Of a DNA stretch of 64,000 nucleotides, positions 1-9,078 are shown one piece after another; position 1 is the stretch's first letter, and each line of letters starts with the position of its first letter. The notes below the pieces were generated by a model, which saw nothing but the letters and a program-made list of their open reading frames with translations, was not told the DNA's origin and made no database searches. The stretch is taken from positions 1,762,078 to 1,826,077 of the forward strand of contig NZ_LFIJ01000001.1 of assembly GCF_001187555.1 (NCBI RefSeq), given 5' to 3'. The stretch is from Gilvimarinus polysaccharolyticus. Lineage in GTDB: Bacteria; Pseudomonadota; Gammaproteobacteria; Pseudomonadales; Cellvibrionaceae. The position numbers and the translations under genes were made by a program.

Positions 1-1
1 C

Positions 2-196
2 TTACAAAATGATGTAGCCTTTGCCACCGCTGTGGCTGGATTTGCGCAACACCTTAAAGGCAGCGTGTACCTCAAAAACTTTAGTTACGATGACATCATC
101 GCCATGGCGCAAGCCAGCAAAGGCGACGATCTTTATGGCTACCGCACCGAGTTTATTCAGCTGGTACGCAAAGCGAAGATCGCAAAAGAGTTGTAA
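2..196 (+). CDS. C-terminal end of a YfbK-like VWA / DUF3520 protein (partial)
   Basis: Only the last 64 codons are inside the window; the gene enters from the left. The frame reads through ATAVAGFAQHLKG, then SYDDIIAMAQASKGDD, then GYRTEFIQLVRKAK and a TAA stop. This matches the conserved C-terminus of YfbK-type von Willebrand factor A proteins (DUF3520 tail), usually single-gene surface or periplasmic proteins of about 500-650 residues. The function of that family is poorly defined. The last ~100 bp are duplicated in damaged form at 21909-22021. The family call rests on the tail motif only. Confidence 0.7.
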   Translation, partial: LQNDVAFATAVAGFAQHLKGSVYLKNFSYDDIIAMAQASKGDDLYGYRTEFIQLVRKAKIAKEL

Positions 197-206
197 CTGA
201 TGGGGT

Positions 207-239
207 GGCCCCGCGTTCGAGTAATATTACGACGGGGCC
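207..239 (+). terminator. GC-rich hairpin after the VWA gene
   Basis: GGCCCCG (207-213) pairs with CGGGGCC (233-239) around a 19-nt loop, starting 11 nt after the stop codon of the left-edge gene. There is no clear T run behind it, so intrinsic termination is only possible, not shown. The rest of 240-322 holds nothing recognisable. Confidence 0.4.
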
Positions 240-322
240 ATTGGGGCGGTTAAAACAAACTAGTCAGTCGTAACGCTAATCTAACTAAGATGAAAAGCAT
301 GGGACGCGTACGCCCCACTCGG

Positions 323-1765
323 TTACATTCCGGCCAACTGTTCTGCGGCCACCCAGCCGCCACCTAGCGATTTGTATACCGCAATCAGGTTTAACAGCAC
401 CTGAATATCACTTTGCGCCAACTGGGCGCTTACATCTAACTGCGAGCGCTGAGCATCCAGCACCGTTAAAAAATCGCCATTGCCTAGCTCAAACTTGCGC
501 CCCGCAAGATCGGCCGCCTTAGTGCTAGCTTTTGCCGCTTGCTGTAAGCCGGCGCGACGCTGCTCTTCGCGGGTGTAGTTTTGCAGACTGTTGTCAGTCT
601 CTTCTAGCGCGACCAGTACGCTTTGTTCAAACTCGGCCAAGCGCGCCTCGGTGCGGGCATCGGCGGCGTCAATCTGTGCGTTAACCCGGCCCATGTCAAA
701 CGCGGCCCAGCGAATTTGCGGCGCAAATAAAAACGTCGAGGTCACACTGTCGCCTAGGCGTGACCAATCGCTGGACAAATATCCGAGGCCTCCAGTAATG
801 CTAATGCTCGGGTACAAATCGGCCACGCGGATATTGTATTGCGCCACCGACGCGGTCAATGCGTGCTCGGCACGGTGAATGTCGGGCCGACGCTGCAGCA
901 TACTTTTCGGGTCGCCCACAGCAAAGGTTGCGGGTAAACTCGGCAGTGGTTGCACCTCGGCCAATTGGTTTTTTAGCTCGGGCAATTTGCGTCCGGTTAA
1001 TACCCCCAAACGATTTAGCGCCGTATTAATCTCGGCCTCGATACTGGGTACGCGGGCGCGGGTAAGCTCTAATTGCGATGTAGCCTGAGCGACGTTTAGC
1101 TCGTCCCCCAAGCCCACCTCAAAATAGCGCTCTGTCAAATTAAGGGTTTGACGCTGAATCGCCACGTTTTGCGCTGCTACATCCAGCAGGTACTGAAAAC
1201 CGCGCAAGTTAACATAGGCGCTTGCCACCTCGGCGCTAACGCTGACCTGAGCTGCGTGTAAATCGGCCTCGCTCGCGGCCGCCAGCGCTTGTGACTCGCG
1301 CACGCCGTTGCGCACCCGGCCAAACAAATCTAGCTCCCAGCTAACGTCTAAGCCGGTGGCATAGGTTTGGCTGATACGCGAACCCGCCTCGCCCACCACA
1401 TCGGCGCTTTGGCGCTGACGGGTGGTACTAAGCCCGGCCTCGACCGTCGGGTAGCGATCAAACTTGCTCTCGCGTAAATAAGCGCGAGACTCGGCTAGCG
1501 AGGCCGCCGCGATACGCACACTGTGATTGTGCGTAAGCGCACTGGTCACCAACCGATTTAATTGCACATCGTTAAGTTGCGACCACCATGCAGCAATAGG
1601 CTGTGCCTCGGTTGCCGGTGCCGGCAGAGCAAAGCTCGCATCCGGCGCTGGCAATTGCGCGCTATCACGCACAGTGTCGGGTGATTTAAACGAACTACAA
1701 GCCGCTATCGCTAGGGGCAGCAAGGCTAGCCCCACTAACTTCACGTAAGATGGTGTGTGTTTCAT
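323..1765 (-). CDS. RND efflux outer membrane lipoprotein (NodT/OprM family)
   Basis: Outer-membrane channel of a tripartite drug efflux pump, a TolC-like trimer anchored by lipid. The 480-residue product starts with a lipoprotein signal ending at Cys23 (LPLAIAACSS). Two OEP repeats follow, roughly residues 60-260 and 280-470, rich in long helices (for example NVAIQRQTLNLTERYFEVG and the RRPDIHRAEHAL motif typical of the NodT group). It is the last gene of the operon adaptor-pump-channel on the minus strand, 9 bp after the pump gene. Length is normal for the family. The substrate cannot be told from sequence. Confidence 0.93.
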   Translation of the reverse strand: MKHTPSYVKLVGLALLPLAIAACSSFKSPDTVRDSAQLPAPDASFALPAPATEAQPIAAWWSQLNDVQLNRLVTSALTHNHSVRIAAASLAESRAYLRESKFDRYPTVEAGLSTTRQRQSADVVGEAGSRISQTYATGLDVSWELDLFGRVRNGVRESQALAAASEADLHAAQVSVSAEVASAYVNLRGFQYLLDVAAQNVAIQRQTLNLTERYFEVGLGDELNVAQATSQLELTRARVPSIEAEINTALNRLGVLTGRKLPELKNQLAEVQPLPSLPATFAVGDPKSMLQRRPDIHRAEHALTASVAQYNIRVADLYPSISITGGLGYLSSDWSRLGDSVTSTFLFAPQIRWAAFDMGRVNAQIDAADARTEARLAEFEQSVLVALEETDNSLQNYTREEQRRAGLQQAAKASTKAADLAGRKFELGNGDFLTVLDAQRSQLDVSAQLAQSDIQVLLNLIAVYKSLGGGWVAAEQLAGM

Positions 1766-1774
1766 AAAAACTCC

Positions 1775-4700
1775 TTACCTGTGCGGCTGATGGTGCAGTG
1801 CGTCGGGCGCTGTTTCACCGTCAACCGGTTGTGATTCAGTATCGACCTTTGAGTAACTACGACCTTCAAGCTTGCGCAACAGTACATAAAACACCGGCGT
1901 AAAGAACAAGCCAAAGAAGGTTACGCCCAGCATCCCCGAGAAAACCGCAATACCCATGACGCTGCGCATTTCAGAGCCCGCGCCGGTCGAGAACACCATG
2001 GGCAGTACGCCCATAATAAAGGCGAACGAGGTCATTAAGATCGGGCGTAAACGCATCCGACTAGCCGTTACCGCGGCATCAAAGGTGGCCATGCCGCGCT
2101 GCTCCAGCTCGCGCGCGAACTCTACAATCAAGATGGCGTTTTTACTCGCCAAACCTGCCAGTACAAACAAGCTCACCTGGGTAAAGATGTTGTTGTCGCC
2201 ACCGGTCAACCACACACCAAACAGCGCGGCCAAAATTGATAGTGGCACAATCAACACAACCACCACTGGCAAGGCTAGGCTCTCGTATTGAGCTGCCAAC
2301 ACTAAAAACACCAACAGTAAACACAGCGGTAAAATAATAATGGCAGTGTTACCGGCCAGAACCTCTTGGTAAGTCAAGTCGGTCCATTCAAACTCGATGC
2401 CACTAGGCAAGGTTTCGTTCAGAACTTCAGTAATGGCATCCTGCGCCTGTCCACTGGAGTAACCCGGCGCGGCATTACCGTTTAAATCCGCCGATAAATA
2501 GCCGTTGTAGTGCGTTGCGCTTTCGGGGCCATAGCTCTCCTCCATGCTTAGCACTGTTCCCAATGGCACCATATCGCCTTGTACGTTGCGCACTTTTAAC
2601 GCCATCGCATCGGCTGGCGTATTACGGTACTCGGCATCCGCCTGTGCAATCACCTGGTAGGTACGACCGAATTGGTTAAAGTCATTCACATACAACGAAC
2701 CCAGGTAAATTTGCATGGTGTCGAAGATGTCTTTGATGTTTAACCCTAACTGTTTTGCCTTGGTTCGATCTAAATCGGCGTACAGTTGCGGCACATTGAT
2801 TTTGTAGTTGGAATACACGCTGGCAAGCTCAGGTCGCTGCCAGGCTTTTTGCTGCACTTGCTGAACAACTTCGGCAAGCGCCTCGTAGCCTAGGCCTGCG
2901 CGATCTTCAATTTGCAGCTTAAAGCCACCCGTCGTTCCCAAGCCCCGTACCGGCGGCGGTGGGAAGATGGCAATAAACGCCTCTTCAATGCCAGCAAATT
3001 TCATTTGCAAGCGCTGCGCAATGGCACTGGCCGAGAGTTCATCGCCGTGACGCTGCTCAAATGCCGCGAGCGGGAAAAAAACAATCCCGGCGCTGGAGCT
3101 ATTCATAAAGCCATTTATGCTTAAACCCGGAAACTGTACTGCGTTTTCCACACCCGCTTCGGCTAAACCAATTTCACTCATCTCGCGGATAACCGCCTTG
3201 GTACGCTCAAGCGTAGCGCCATCGGGCAGCTGGGCAAAGGCAATCAAATATTGTTTGTCTTGCGCCGGCACAAAGCCTTTGGGGATCACATTAAACTCGC
3301 CCACGGTAACGGCCAGTAGAAGCCCGTACACCAATACGGTAAGTCCTTTACGCCCTAACAAACGACCGACTTGGTTTGAGTAACCATCTGAGCCACGTTT
3401 AAAGCTACGGTTAAACCAGCCAAAAAATCGGCCAAACACAGCGTCAATACCGCGGGTTAGACGATCTTTAGGCGCATGGTGCGGCTTGAGTAGTAAGGCG
3501 GCTAATGCCGGGCTTAACGTCAGCGAGTTAATGGCCGAAATCACGGTAGAGATAGCAATCGTGAGGGCAAATTGCTTATAAAACTGGCCCGTCAAACCGC
3601 TGACAAATGCGATAGGCACAAACACCGCAATAAGCGTAAGCGAGATGGCAATGATAGGCCCGCTCACCTCTTGCATTGCTTTGTAGGTTGCTTGCAGCGG
3701 GCTTAAACCCTCTTCGATGTTTCGCTCAACATTCTCGACCACGACGATTGCGTCATCCACCACAATACCGATGGAAAGTACTAAACCAAACAACGACAAG
3801 GTATTAATGGAAAACCCAAACGCTGACATAAGCGCGAAAGTACCCACAATCGATACCGGAACCGCCAGCAAAGGAATGATCGACGCGCGCCAGGTTTGCA
3901 AGAATACGATAACAACAATCACCACCAATGCCAGAGCCTCTAGCAAGGTTTTAATAACGGCATTGATCGAGCTTTTAACAAACACGGTAGGGTCGTACAC
4001 TACGCGAAAATCGACACCTTCAGGAAAACGCTCTTTAAGCTCGTCCATGGTCGCGCGTACATCGTCAGAGATTTGTATCGCATTCGCGCCCGGCGACTGA
4101 AAAATCGGAATCGCAACAGCGGGCTGGTTATCCAGCATAGAGCCCAAACTAAACTCCGATGCGCCCAGCTCGACCCGCGCCACATCTTTTAGCCGTGTAA
4201 TTTCGCCGTTGCTACCGGCGCGGATAATAATGTCATTAAACTCTTCGGGGTTATCCAAACGGCCTTTGGCATTAACCGGCAACTGAATATCCACTAGATT
4301 AGTGATCGGCGCACCGCCAATAATACCGGCAGCGGCTTGCACATTTTGCTCGCGTATAGCGTTAACCACATCGCTGGCGGTGAGGTTTTTCTCGGCAATT
4401 TTCTCGGGGTTTAACCACACCCGCATTGCGTAATCACCCGAGCCAAACAAACGCACCTGCCCTACACCCGACACTTTAGCCAGCTCGTCTTTTACGTTAA
4501 GCACAGCATAGTTGCGTAAATACAGTTCATCGTAGCTTTTATCTGGCGATATTAAGTGCACCACCATCGTCAAATCGGGAGAGCTTTTTACCACCGTTAC
4601 GCCCGCCTGCCGGGTAACTTCGGGTAAGCGCGACAGCGCTTGCGAGACGCGGTTTTGTACCATTTGCTGCGCTAAATCGACGTCGCTGCCAATTTTAAAA

Positions 4701-4984
4701 GTAACAGTAAGATTCAACCGGCCATCGGTGGTCGCCTGTGAGGACATATACAACATGTTCTCGGTGCCAGCCAATTGCTCCTCCAGCGGTGTCGCCAAGG
4801 TTTCGGCAATCACTTTTGGGTTTGCACCCGGGTACGAGGCGCTTACCACCACCGACGGTGGCGACACCTCGGGATATTCGGATATAGGTAATTGGAACAT
4901 GGCGAGAAACCCTGCGATAAAAATCAGCAGTGAAATCACACCGGCAAAGATGGGTCGATCCACAAAAAATTTGGAGATATTCAT
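1775..4984 (-). CDS. RND multidrug efflux permease (HAE1 / AcrB-MexF type)
   Basis: Inner-membrane proton-driven pump of about 1069 residues with the usual 12 membrane helices and two large periplasmic loops. The classical N-terminus MNISKFFVDRPIFAG fixes the start at 4984; an in-frame GTG-type extension upstream (to 5050) adds 22 residues lacking family character. The proton-relay Asp pair is present in TM4 (GIVVDDAIVVVEN) and the TM10 Lys in ASKNAILIVEFARE. It also has the IAFAQLPDGATLERT porter motif. Cotranscribed with the adaptor (111 bp upstream) and outer membrane channel. HAE1 pumps export hydrophobic drugs, solvents or detergents; which one is unknown here. Confidence 0.95.
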   Translation of the reverse strand: MNISKFFVDRPIFAGVISLLIFIAGFLAMFQLPISEYPEVSPPSVVVSASYPGANPKVIAETLATPLEEQLAGTENMLYMSSQATTDGRLNLTVTFKIGSDVDLAQQMVQNRVSQALSRLPEVTRQAGVTVVKSSPDLTMVVHLISPDKSYDELYLRNYAVLNVKDELAKVSGVGQVRLFGSGDYAMRVWLNPEKIAEKNLTASDVVNAIREQNVQAAAGIIGGAPITNLVDIQLPVNAKGRLDNPEEFNDIIIRAGSNGEITRLKDVARVELGASEFSLGSMLDNQPAVAIPIFQSPGANAIQISDDVRATMDELKERFPEGVDFRVVYDPTVFVKSSINAVIKTLLEALALVVIVVIVFLQTWRASIIPLLAVPVSIVGTFALMSAFGFSINTLSLFGLVLSIGIVVDDAIVVVENVERNIEEGLSPLQATYKAMQEVSGPIIAISLTLIAVFVPIAFVSGLTGQFYKQFALTIAISTVISAINSLTLSPALAALLLKPHHAPKDRLTRGIDAVFGRFFGWFNRSFKRGSDGYSNQVGRLLGRKGLTVLVYGLLLAVTVGEFNVIPKGFVPAQDKQYLIAFAQLPDGATLERTKAVIREMSEIGLAEAGVENAVQFPGLSINGFMNSSSAGIVFFPLAAFEQRHGDELSASAIAQRLQMKFAGIEEAFIAIFPPPPVRGLGTTGGFKLQIEDRAGLGYEALAEVVQQVQQKAWQRPELASVYSNYKINVPQLYADLDRTKAKQLGLNIKDIFDTMQIYLGSLYVNDFNQFGRTYQVIAQADAEYRNTPADAMALKVRNVQGDMVPLGTVLSMEESYGPESATHYNGYLSADLNGNAAPGYSSGQAQDAITEVLNETLPSGIEFEWTDLTYQEVLAGNTAIIILPLCLLLVFLVLAAQYESLALPVVVVLIVPLSILAALFGVWLTGGDNNIFTQVSLFVLAGLASKNAILIVEFARELEQRGMATFDAAVTASRMRLRPILMTSFAFIMGVLPMVFSTGAGSEMRSVMGIAVFSGMLGVTFFGLFFTPVFYVLLRKLEGRSYSKVDTESQPVDGETAPDALHHQPHR

Positions 4985-5094
4985 AGTAAGCCCATGAGCA
5001 TTAAAAAATGGGTAATAAAAACAGTAAGGGGCAAGGTGGCTGGCTACCACTTTTGGCGGCCCGCACTAAAACTTAAAAATAAACCGGCAAATAG

Positions 5095-6264
5095 TTAGTG
5101 AGCTACTGCCACTTCGGTGGCGACCTCACTCGGGGCAACTTCACGTGGAGCAACGATGGTATTGGGGCGCACGTGGGACAAACCGTTGACGATGACGCGA
5201 TCACCGGCATTCAACCCCGCCACCACAACACGTCGGCCCTGGTAATACTCACCCAGCGTTACTTCGCGGTAAGTAGCAGTGTTGCTGTCGTCTACCACCA
5301 GCACAAACTTTTTACTCTGATTTGTGCTAACGGCAAGACTCGGTACCAACAGCGCTTCGCTAATGGAGGCAGAGCCCAACCGCACATTGGCAAACATGCC
5401 GGCAGTTAAGGCACCATCGCTGTTGTCAAACAAGGCCCGCGCGCGAATAGTGCCGCTGGTCGCATTAAGGCGGTTATCAAACGAGCTGATGTGCCCCTGG
5501 TAAACCACCCCCCTATCGCGTGCCAGTGTTAGCTCTACCGGCATTTTTTGCGGGTCTTGCACCGAGCGAACAAACTCTATGTAAGTCGCCTCATCAACAC
5601 TAAACTCAGCAAACAACTGGCGAGTGGCAACGATCTCGGTCAGCACCGGTGCGTTAACCCCCGCATCCACCACATTACCGACCGTTAGCTCGGCGCGACT
5701 TACCCTTCCGCCAATAGGAGCGGTGATGTGCGCATATTCCAAGTTCAACTGCTGCTGGCTAAGCGCTGCTTGAGCCTGCTGGACATCGGCTGCGGCCACA
5801 TGCTTAGCGCTTAGGGCTGCATCGTAAATACTTTGCGAGATCAACTTATCGTTAACCAACTGCTCCGAGCGTTTCAACTCATCCTGAGCCAGTTTGGCGC
5901 GCGATTTAGCCACAGCCAGCCTAGCCTGGGCTTCGCCCACCGAGGCCTGATGCGGACGCGGGTCGATTAAAAACAACGGCTGCCCCTGCTCTACTTGCTG
6001 CCCCTCAGCAAACAACACCTGCTGAATTACGCCGCTCACCAGAGGGCGAATCTTGGCACTCTCGACCGGCGCCAGACGGCCGGAAAACTTCACCCAAGTA
6101 CGCACGTTCTCGGGCTCGACAACGAGCACATCAACCGCAGGAGCCGCACTCTCGCCCGCTGCCCCACTAAAGGGAGCGGCAGACAAGGCCACAGCAGTTA
6201 ACAAAGCGCTCGCCACAAACCGCGAAACCCGCAGACTGCTGGGTAAATTCAATAAGCTAGACAT
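5095..6264 (-). CDS. RND efflux periplasmic adaptor (membrane fusion protein)
   Basis: Periplasmic adaptor joining pump and outer-membrane channel, 389 residues, HlyD/AcrA family. It has an N-terminal export or anchor segment (residues ~15-37) without an obvious lipobox Cys, then barrel-sandwich halves around a helical hairpin rich in Ala/Gln (ARLAVAKSRAKLAQDELKRSEQLV) and the family motif LEYAHITAPIGGRVSR. The start is backed by an AAAGGAGA Shine-Dalgarno 6-7 nt upstream. First gene of the efflux operon; divergent to the TetR gene, with operator-like palindromes in the 430-bp gap. Closest by feel to MexE/MexC-type adaptors; that subtype is inference. Confidence 0.93.
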   Translation of the reverse strand: MSSLLNLPSSLRVSRFVASALLTAVALSAAPFSGAAGESAAPAVDVLVVEPENVRTWVKFSGRLAPVESAKIRPLVSGVIQQVLFAEGQQVEQGQPLFLIDPRPHQASVGEAQARLAVAKSRAKLAQDELKRSEQLVNDKLISQSIYDAALSAKHVAAADVQQAQAALSQQQLNLEYAHITAPIGGRVSRAELTVGNVVDAGVNAPVLTEIVATRQLFAEFSVDEATYIEFVRSVQDPQKMPVELTLARDRGVVYQGHISSFDNRLNATSGTIRARALFDNSDGALTAGMFANVRLGSASISEALLVPSLAVSTNQSKKFVLVVDDSNTATYREVTLGEYYQGRRVVVAGLNAGDRVIVNGLSHVRPNTIVAPREVAPSEVATEVAVAH

Positions 6265-6337
6265 AGGTATCTCCTTTTGCCAGTGGCAAAAAAACTGAAC
6301 GAATTAGGGAGCAAACCGTTACCGACAACGTCTTATA

Positions 6338-6353
6338 CATACCGGTCGGTATG
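6338..6353. promoter_or_regulatory. TetR operator-like palindrome 1
   Basis: CATACCGGTCGGTATG has perfect 7-bp arms around a GT centre. It lies 74 bp upstream of the adaptor gene and resembles known TetR/AcrR operators. Two related copies occur at 6487 and 6648, so local repressor control of both divergent genes is likely. Confidence 0.7.
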
Positions 6354-6486
6354 GGCTCTGTGTGAAGTAATCCAGCACTTCAGCCAAATTGGCTAGATTG
6401 ACGCGAAAACGCCCTAAAACTGGCAGCTTTATTGGGATTTTTGTGTTCGGAAGCTGGATCACTGCGTGGCAACGACAGAAACTATA

Positions 6487-6502
6487 CATACCGGTTGGTC
6501 TA
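6487..6502. promoter_or_regulatory. TetR operator-like palindrome 2 (degenerate)
   Basis: CATACCGGTTGGTCTA repeats the left arm and centre of the palindrome at 6338 with a weaker right arm. It lies in the middle of the divergent promoter region. Confidence 0.5.
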
Positions 6503-6647
6503 CTCGTCAACTAAAATATAGCAGACAAAGTCTCTCGCAGATGGACGGCAGCAACTAAGCGACTGAAAAATAAGACCAAAACGAACTTTTTAGCGGCGCA
6601 AAGCTCGAATTTCGCGACGTTTAGTACAATGCGGCCACATTGATTAA

Positions 6648-6663
6648 CATACCCATTGGTATC
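6648..6663. promoter_or_regulatory. TetR operator-like palindrome 3
   Basis: CATACCCATTGGTATC keeps ATACC/GGTAT arms. It lies 34 bp upstream of the tetR start, where binding would block the regulator's own transcription or initiation. Confidence 0.6.
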
Positions 6664-6697
6664 ATAATGCCGCCAATCGCTACCCAGAGGTCTATCT

Positions 6698-7327
6698 ATG
6701 ACGGTTACAGATACACGCACACGACTGCTAGAAACCGCTCTCAAACTTATTTGGAGCAGTAACTACAACTCTGTGGGCGTTAATGAAATCTGCAAACAAG
6801 CCGAAATCACCAAGGGCAGCTTCTACCATCATTTCGAGTCTAAGGCCGAGCTGTTCTGTCAGGCGTCGGAGCATTACTGGGATAAAATTCGTCACGACCT
6901 CGATGCGCTAATGTCGCCGCTTAACAGCCCTCTTGCGCAACTCGAAGGCTGGCTAAAGCTAGTACTCGCCACTAAGATCGGTGACGACATCGACAACATC
7001 CCAGGTTGTGCTTTTTTTAGCGCCGGTAACCAAACCAGCTGTGGCGAGATTGATATTAACAACACATTGCTACAAATGAATGACCGTGGCATCAAGTATC
7101 ACATCGCCATGCTGCGCAACCTAGAAGGCGGCGGCTTTATCACACCCACGCAAGATATAGAGCAAGTGGCGCGCCTAATACAACAGTTTATGCACGGCTT
7201 TGTCAGCCACACCCGCCTCACCCGCAACCTCGACAACGCCCGCCAAGATTTACCCGAAGGCATCTACCGTATTATTGGCTTAAAACCGGAGTACTGGTAC
7301 AGCAACGATGTGCCTGCCACGCCGTAA
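6698..7327 (+). CDS. TetR/AcrR family transcriptional regulator
   Basis: Repressor of 209 residues. The N-terminal helix-turn-helix is clear: RTRLLETALKLIW, then VGVNEICKQAEITKGSFYHHF and SKAELF (residues ~8-55). The ligand-binding C-terminus is less conserved and contains GCAFFSAGNQTSC. An AGAGG sequence 7 nt upstream supports the ATG. It is divergent from the RND operon, and three CATACCG-type palindromes sit between them, so it probably represses both itself and the pump until a ligand binds. The FYHHFESKAEL helix is typical of the NemR/AcrR-like group. Confidence 0.92.
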   Translation: MTVTDTRTRLLETALKLIWSSNYNSVGVNEICKQAEITKGSFYHHFESKAELFCQASEHYWDKIRHDLDALMSPLNSPLAQLEGWLKLVLATKIGDDIDNIPGCAFFSAGNQTSCGEIDINNTLLQMNDRGIKYHIAMLRNLEGGGFITPTQDIEQVARLIQQFMHGFVSHTRLTRNLDNARQDLPEGIYRIIGLKPEYWYSNDVPATP

Positions 7328-8129
7328 GCGGGGTTTGGGGACTTCCTGAAATAAAAGAGCTTCATTTAGAACACTGAAATAGAGATAGCCGTCGGCTGGT
7401 TGCCTTCAACACGATTCCCCTGCCCCTGTTTCTCTAGCCCAATAGAATAGACCTACGCCCTACTGACCGCAGGGGAGCTAGAGCACCGTTTCGTAGTTAA
7501 CTGCGCGACGAAAACCGCATTCCTTATTCGGCATCGTCCATACCGACCTTGAGCCGCTATTCAGTGGATTTGCTATCTACGACGTGTTTCGTGCCATACG
7601 ATGCAACATGAATCTAGAAGGCTTATGCACACCATTAAGCATCAAAAAGAAACCACCACCTCAACCCGACAAGGGTTCAAACAGATAGTTTTTACAAGCA
7701 TCATTTTTTAAAATCACTACTATTAAACTCAACCAACAAAGCTAAAGAGAGTAGTGTTTTTTATAAGCTTTTGAAATGACAGGAAAATAACCTTATCTTC
7801 AGAAAAAACATCTAGATATACTTGCTTAGTCACTCGCTGGGCTACACCTTGGTTTGTTATTCGATAGTAAAAACTTCTCGGGTTATTTAACGCTAATGGA
7901 TGAACTCAACCAACTAGGGGTGAGCCTGCCAGCCGAACAAACTCAATTAAGCATAATGCGTATTCATAGCTGTGCGCATTAGCTTGACGCAACCTTTCGC
8001 AAGGCGCACCAACACTGCGCAGCGTGGGTATCGCAATAGGCGAAATTACTGGACTTTAGCCTTACAGACTTGGTATATGGCTTGCATTGGATAATGTATA
8101 CATTAACTGGCTGTTCAAAAGGTACTATC
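7328..8129. other. Long gap with decayed repeat and possible gene remnant
   Basis: No intact gene was found. At 7438-7508 there is a decayed piece of the interspersed repeat seen at 53562 and 58032 (shared core GACCGCAGGGGAGCT and TTCGTAGT). Between about 7860 and 8069 a frame reads DSKNFSGYLTLMDELNQLG and onward, then meets a stop, and continues with further stops toward the next gene. It looks like a degraded coding region that I cannot identify. Confidence 0.4.
7438..7508 (-). repeat. Decayed third copy of the interspersed repeat
   Basis: Aligns by eye with the right-hand end of the repeat at 58240-58309: an AATAGACCTACG segment matches AATAGGCCTCCG, then CCGCAGGGGAGCT is identical, then TTCGTAGT matches. 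Only the end of the element is left. Confidence 0.45.
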
Positions 8130-8933
8130 GTGAATGCCGATGCCCGCATAGAGCGCACCCTACCCCGTCAAACAACACAACTTGACCCGAGTCTGGCACT
8201 TTTTGCCGAGCTTATCGGACTATTTCAAATGCACCGAGGAGCCAGCCTTGCAGCCCTAGGTGGCGTTGAAAGTCTACATAAACACGCGGCGAGCCTATAC
8301 CCGCAGATAGATACATTAATCGCAAAAATTTCCGACCAAGCCATTCAAACCGATCCAATGCAATGGACATTAATTACCGGAGAGTGGGAAAATACACGAC
8401 GCTATTGGCGCCAGGACAATGCCTTAAGCAACTTTGAAATACACAATTTTCTCATCGAACAGTGCCATCGTATGTTGTGGCGCTACGTAGAAAGTCAGGC
8501 CTCACCATCGCACAAGGATATCGAAGAATTTTTATTTCGCGACATCCCCTCGCACATTGAAGGGCTTGGTCAACTGCGCGGGTTATCAAGTTATGCATCG
8601 ACACAAAGCTCTGAACCTACTATCGTTAACAGCTGTAATCCTCGCGTCACCCAACTCAGCAAGCAAGCCCATCTAACTTTAGTAGAAACCCAGCGCCAAT
8701 TGATTAAGCTTGCAGAAAGAGAAGAGAGAACCCGCCTAATGCCAGTCCTGCAAGCAAGAATTCGTCTCACGGGGCAATTTCTCCAATGCGTGCAAGATCA
8801 ACTAACCCCTCGAACAAAGCCTATACCGCAGCCGGAAAAGATTTTTCATTTAGGCACGCTCGCCATCGAAGCCAACCAAGAGATTTGGGCCGGCTTAGCC
8901 GCCAGCCGTTATAAGCCTTTTACTCAGAATTAA
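8130..8933 (+). CDS. NIT-like (nitrate/nitrite-sensing type) domain protein
   Basis: An all-helical soluble protein of about 267 residues. The segment ALFAELIGLFQMHRGASLAAL resembles the first helix of NIT domains (LQ.ERG.S pattern), and a second similar segment, IEGLGQLRGLSSYAS, lies near residue 150, as in the two-bundle NIT fold. NIT domains sense nitrate or nitrite in NasR-type regulators; no ANTAR or other output domain is visible. A GTG at 8130 has AAAAGG 7 nt upstream and is preferred; an in-frame ATG at 8070 has no Shine-Dalgarno. It converges on the PP2C-kinase gene of the nitrate cluster, which supports the guess. An inverted repeat (8930-8939 / 8954-8963) overlaps its stop. Confidence 0.5.
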   Translation: MNADARIERTLPRQTTQLDPSLALFAELIGLFQMHRGASLAALGGVESLHKHAASLYPQIDTLIAKISDQAIQTDPMQWTLITGEWENTRRYWRQDNALSNFEIHNFLIEQCHRMLWRYVESQASPSHKDIEEFLFRDIPSHIEGLGQLRGLSSYASTQSSEPTIVNSCNPRVTQLSKQAHLTLVETQRQLIKLAEREERTRLMPVLQARIRLTGQFLQCVQDQLTPRTKPIPQPEKIFHLGTLAIEANQEIWAGLAASRYKPFTQN

Positions 8934-9078
8934 TATTAGACTTGCGTACATCCCTAATATTAAAAAACACCTAAATGTAAAAACATCTGGATTTATACGA
9001 ATCCCTGACCGTGAAAAATAGCCTTTGTAAAAGCTAAACAAACAGTATGTATAACAATAAATAATTCGCCGAGAAAAT

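Noticed and set aside
8930-8963. TTAATATTAG/CTAATATTAA inverted repeat as a terminator for the NIT-like gene
   Set aside because: The stem is purely AT-rich with a 14-base loop, and neither strand has a T run after it; left as a simple inverted repeat.
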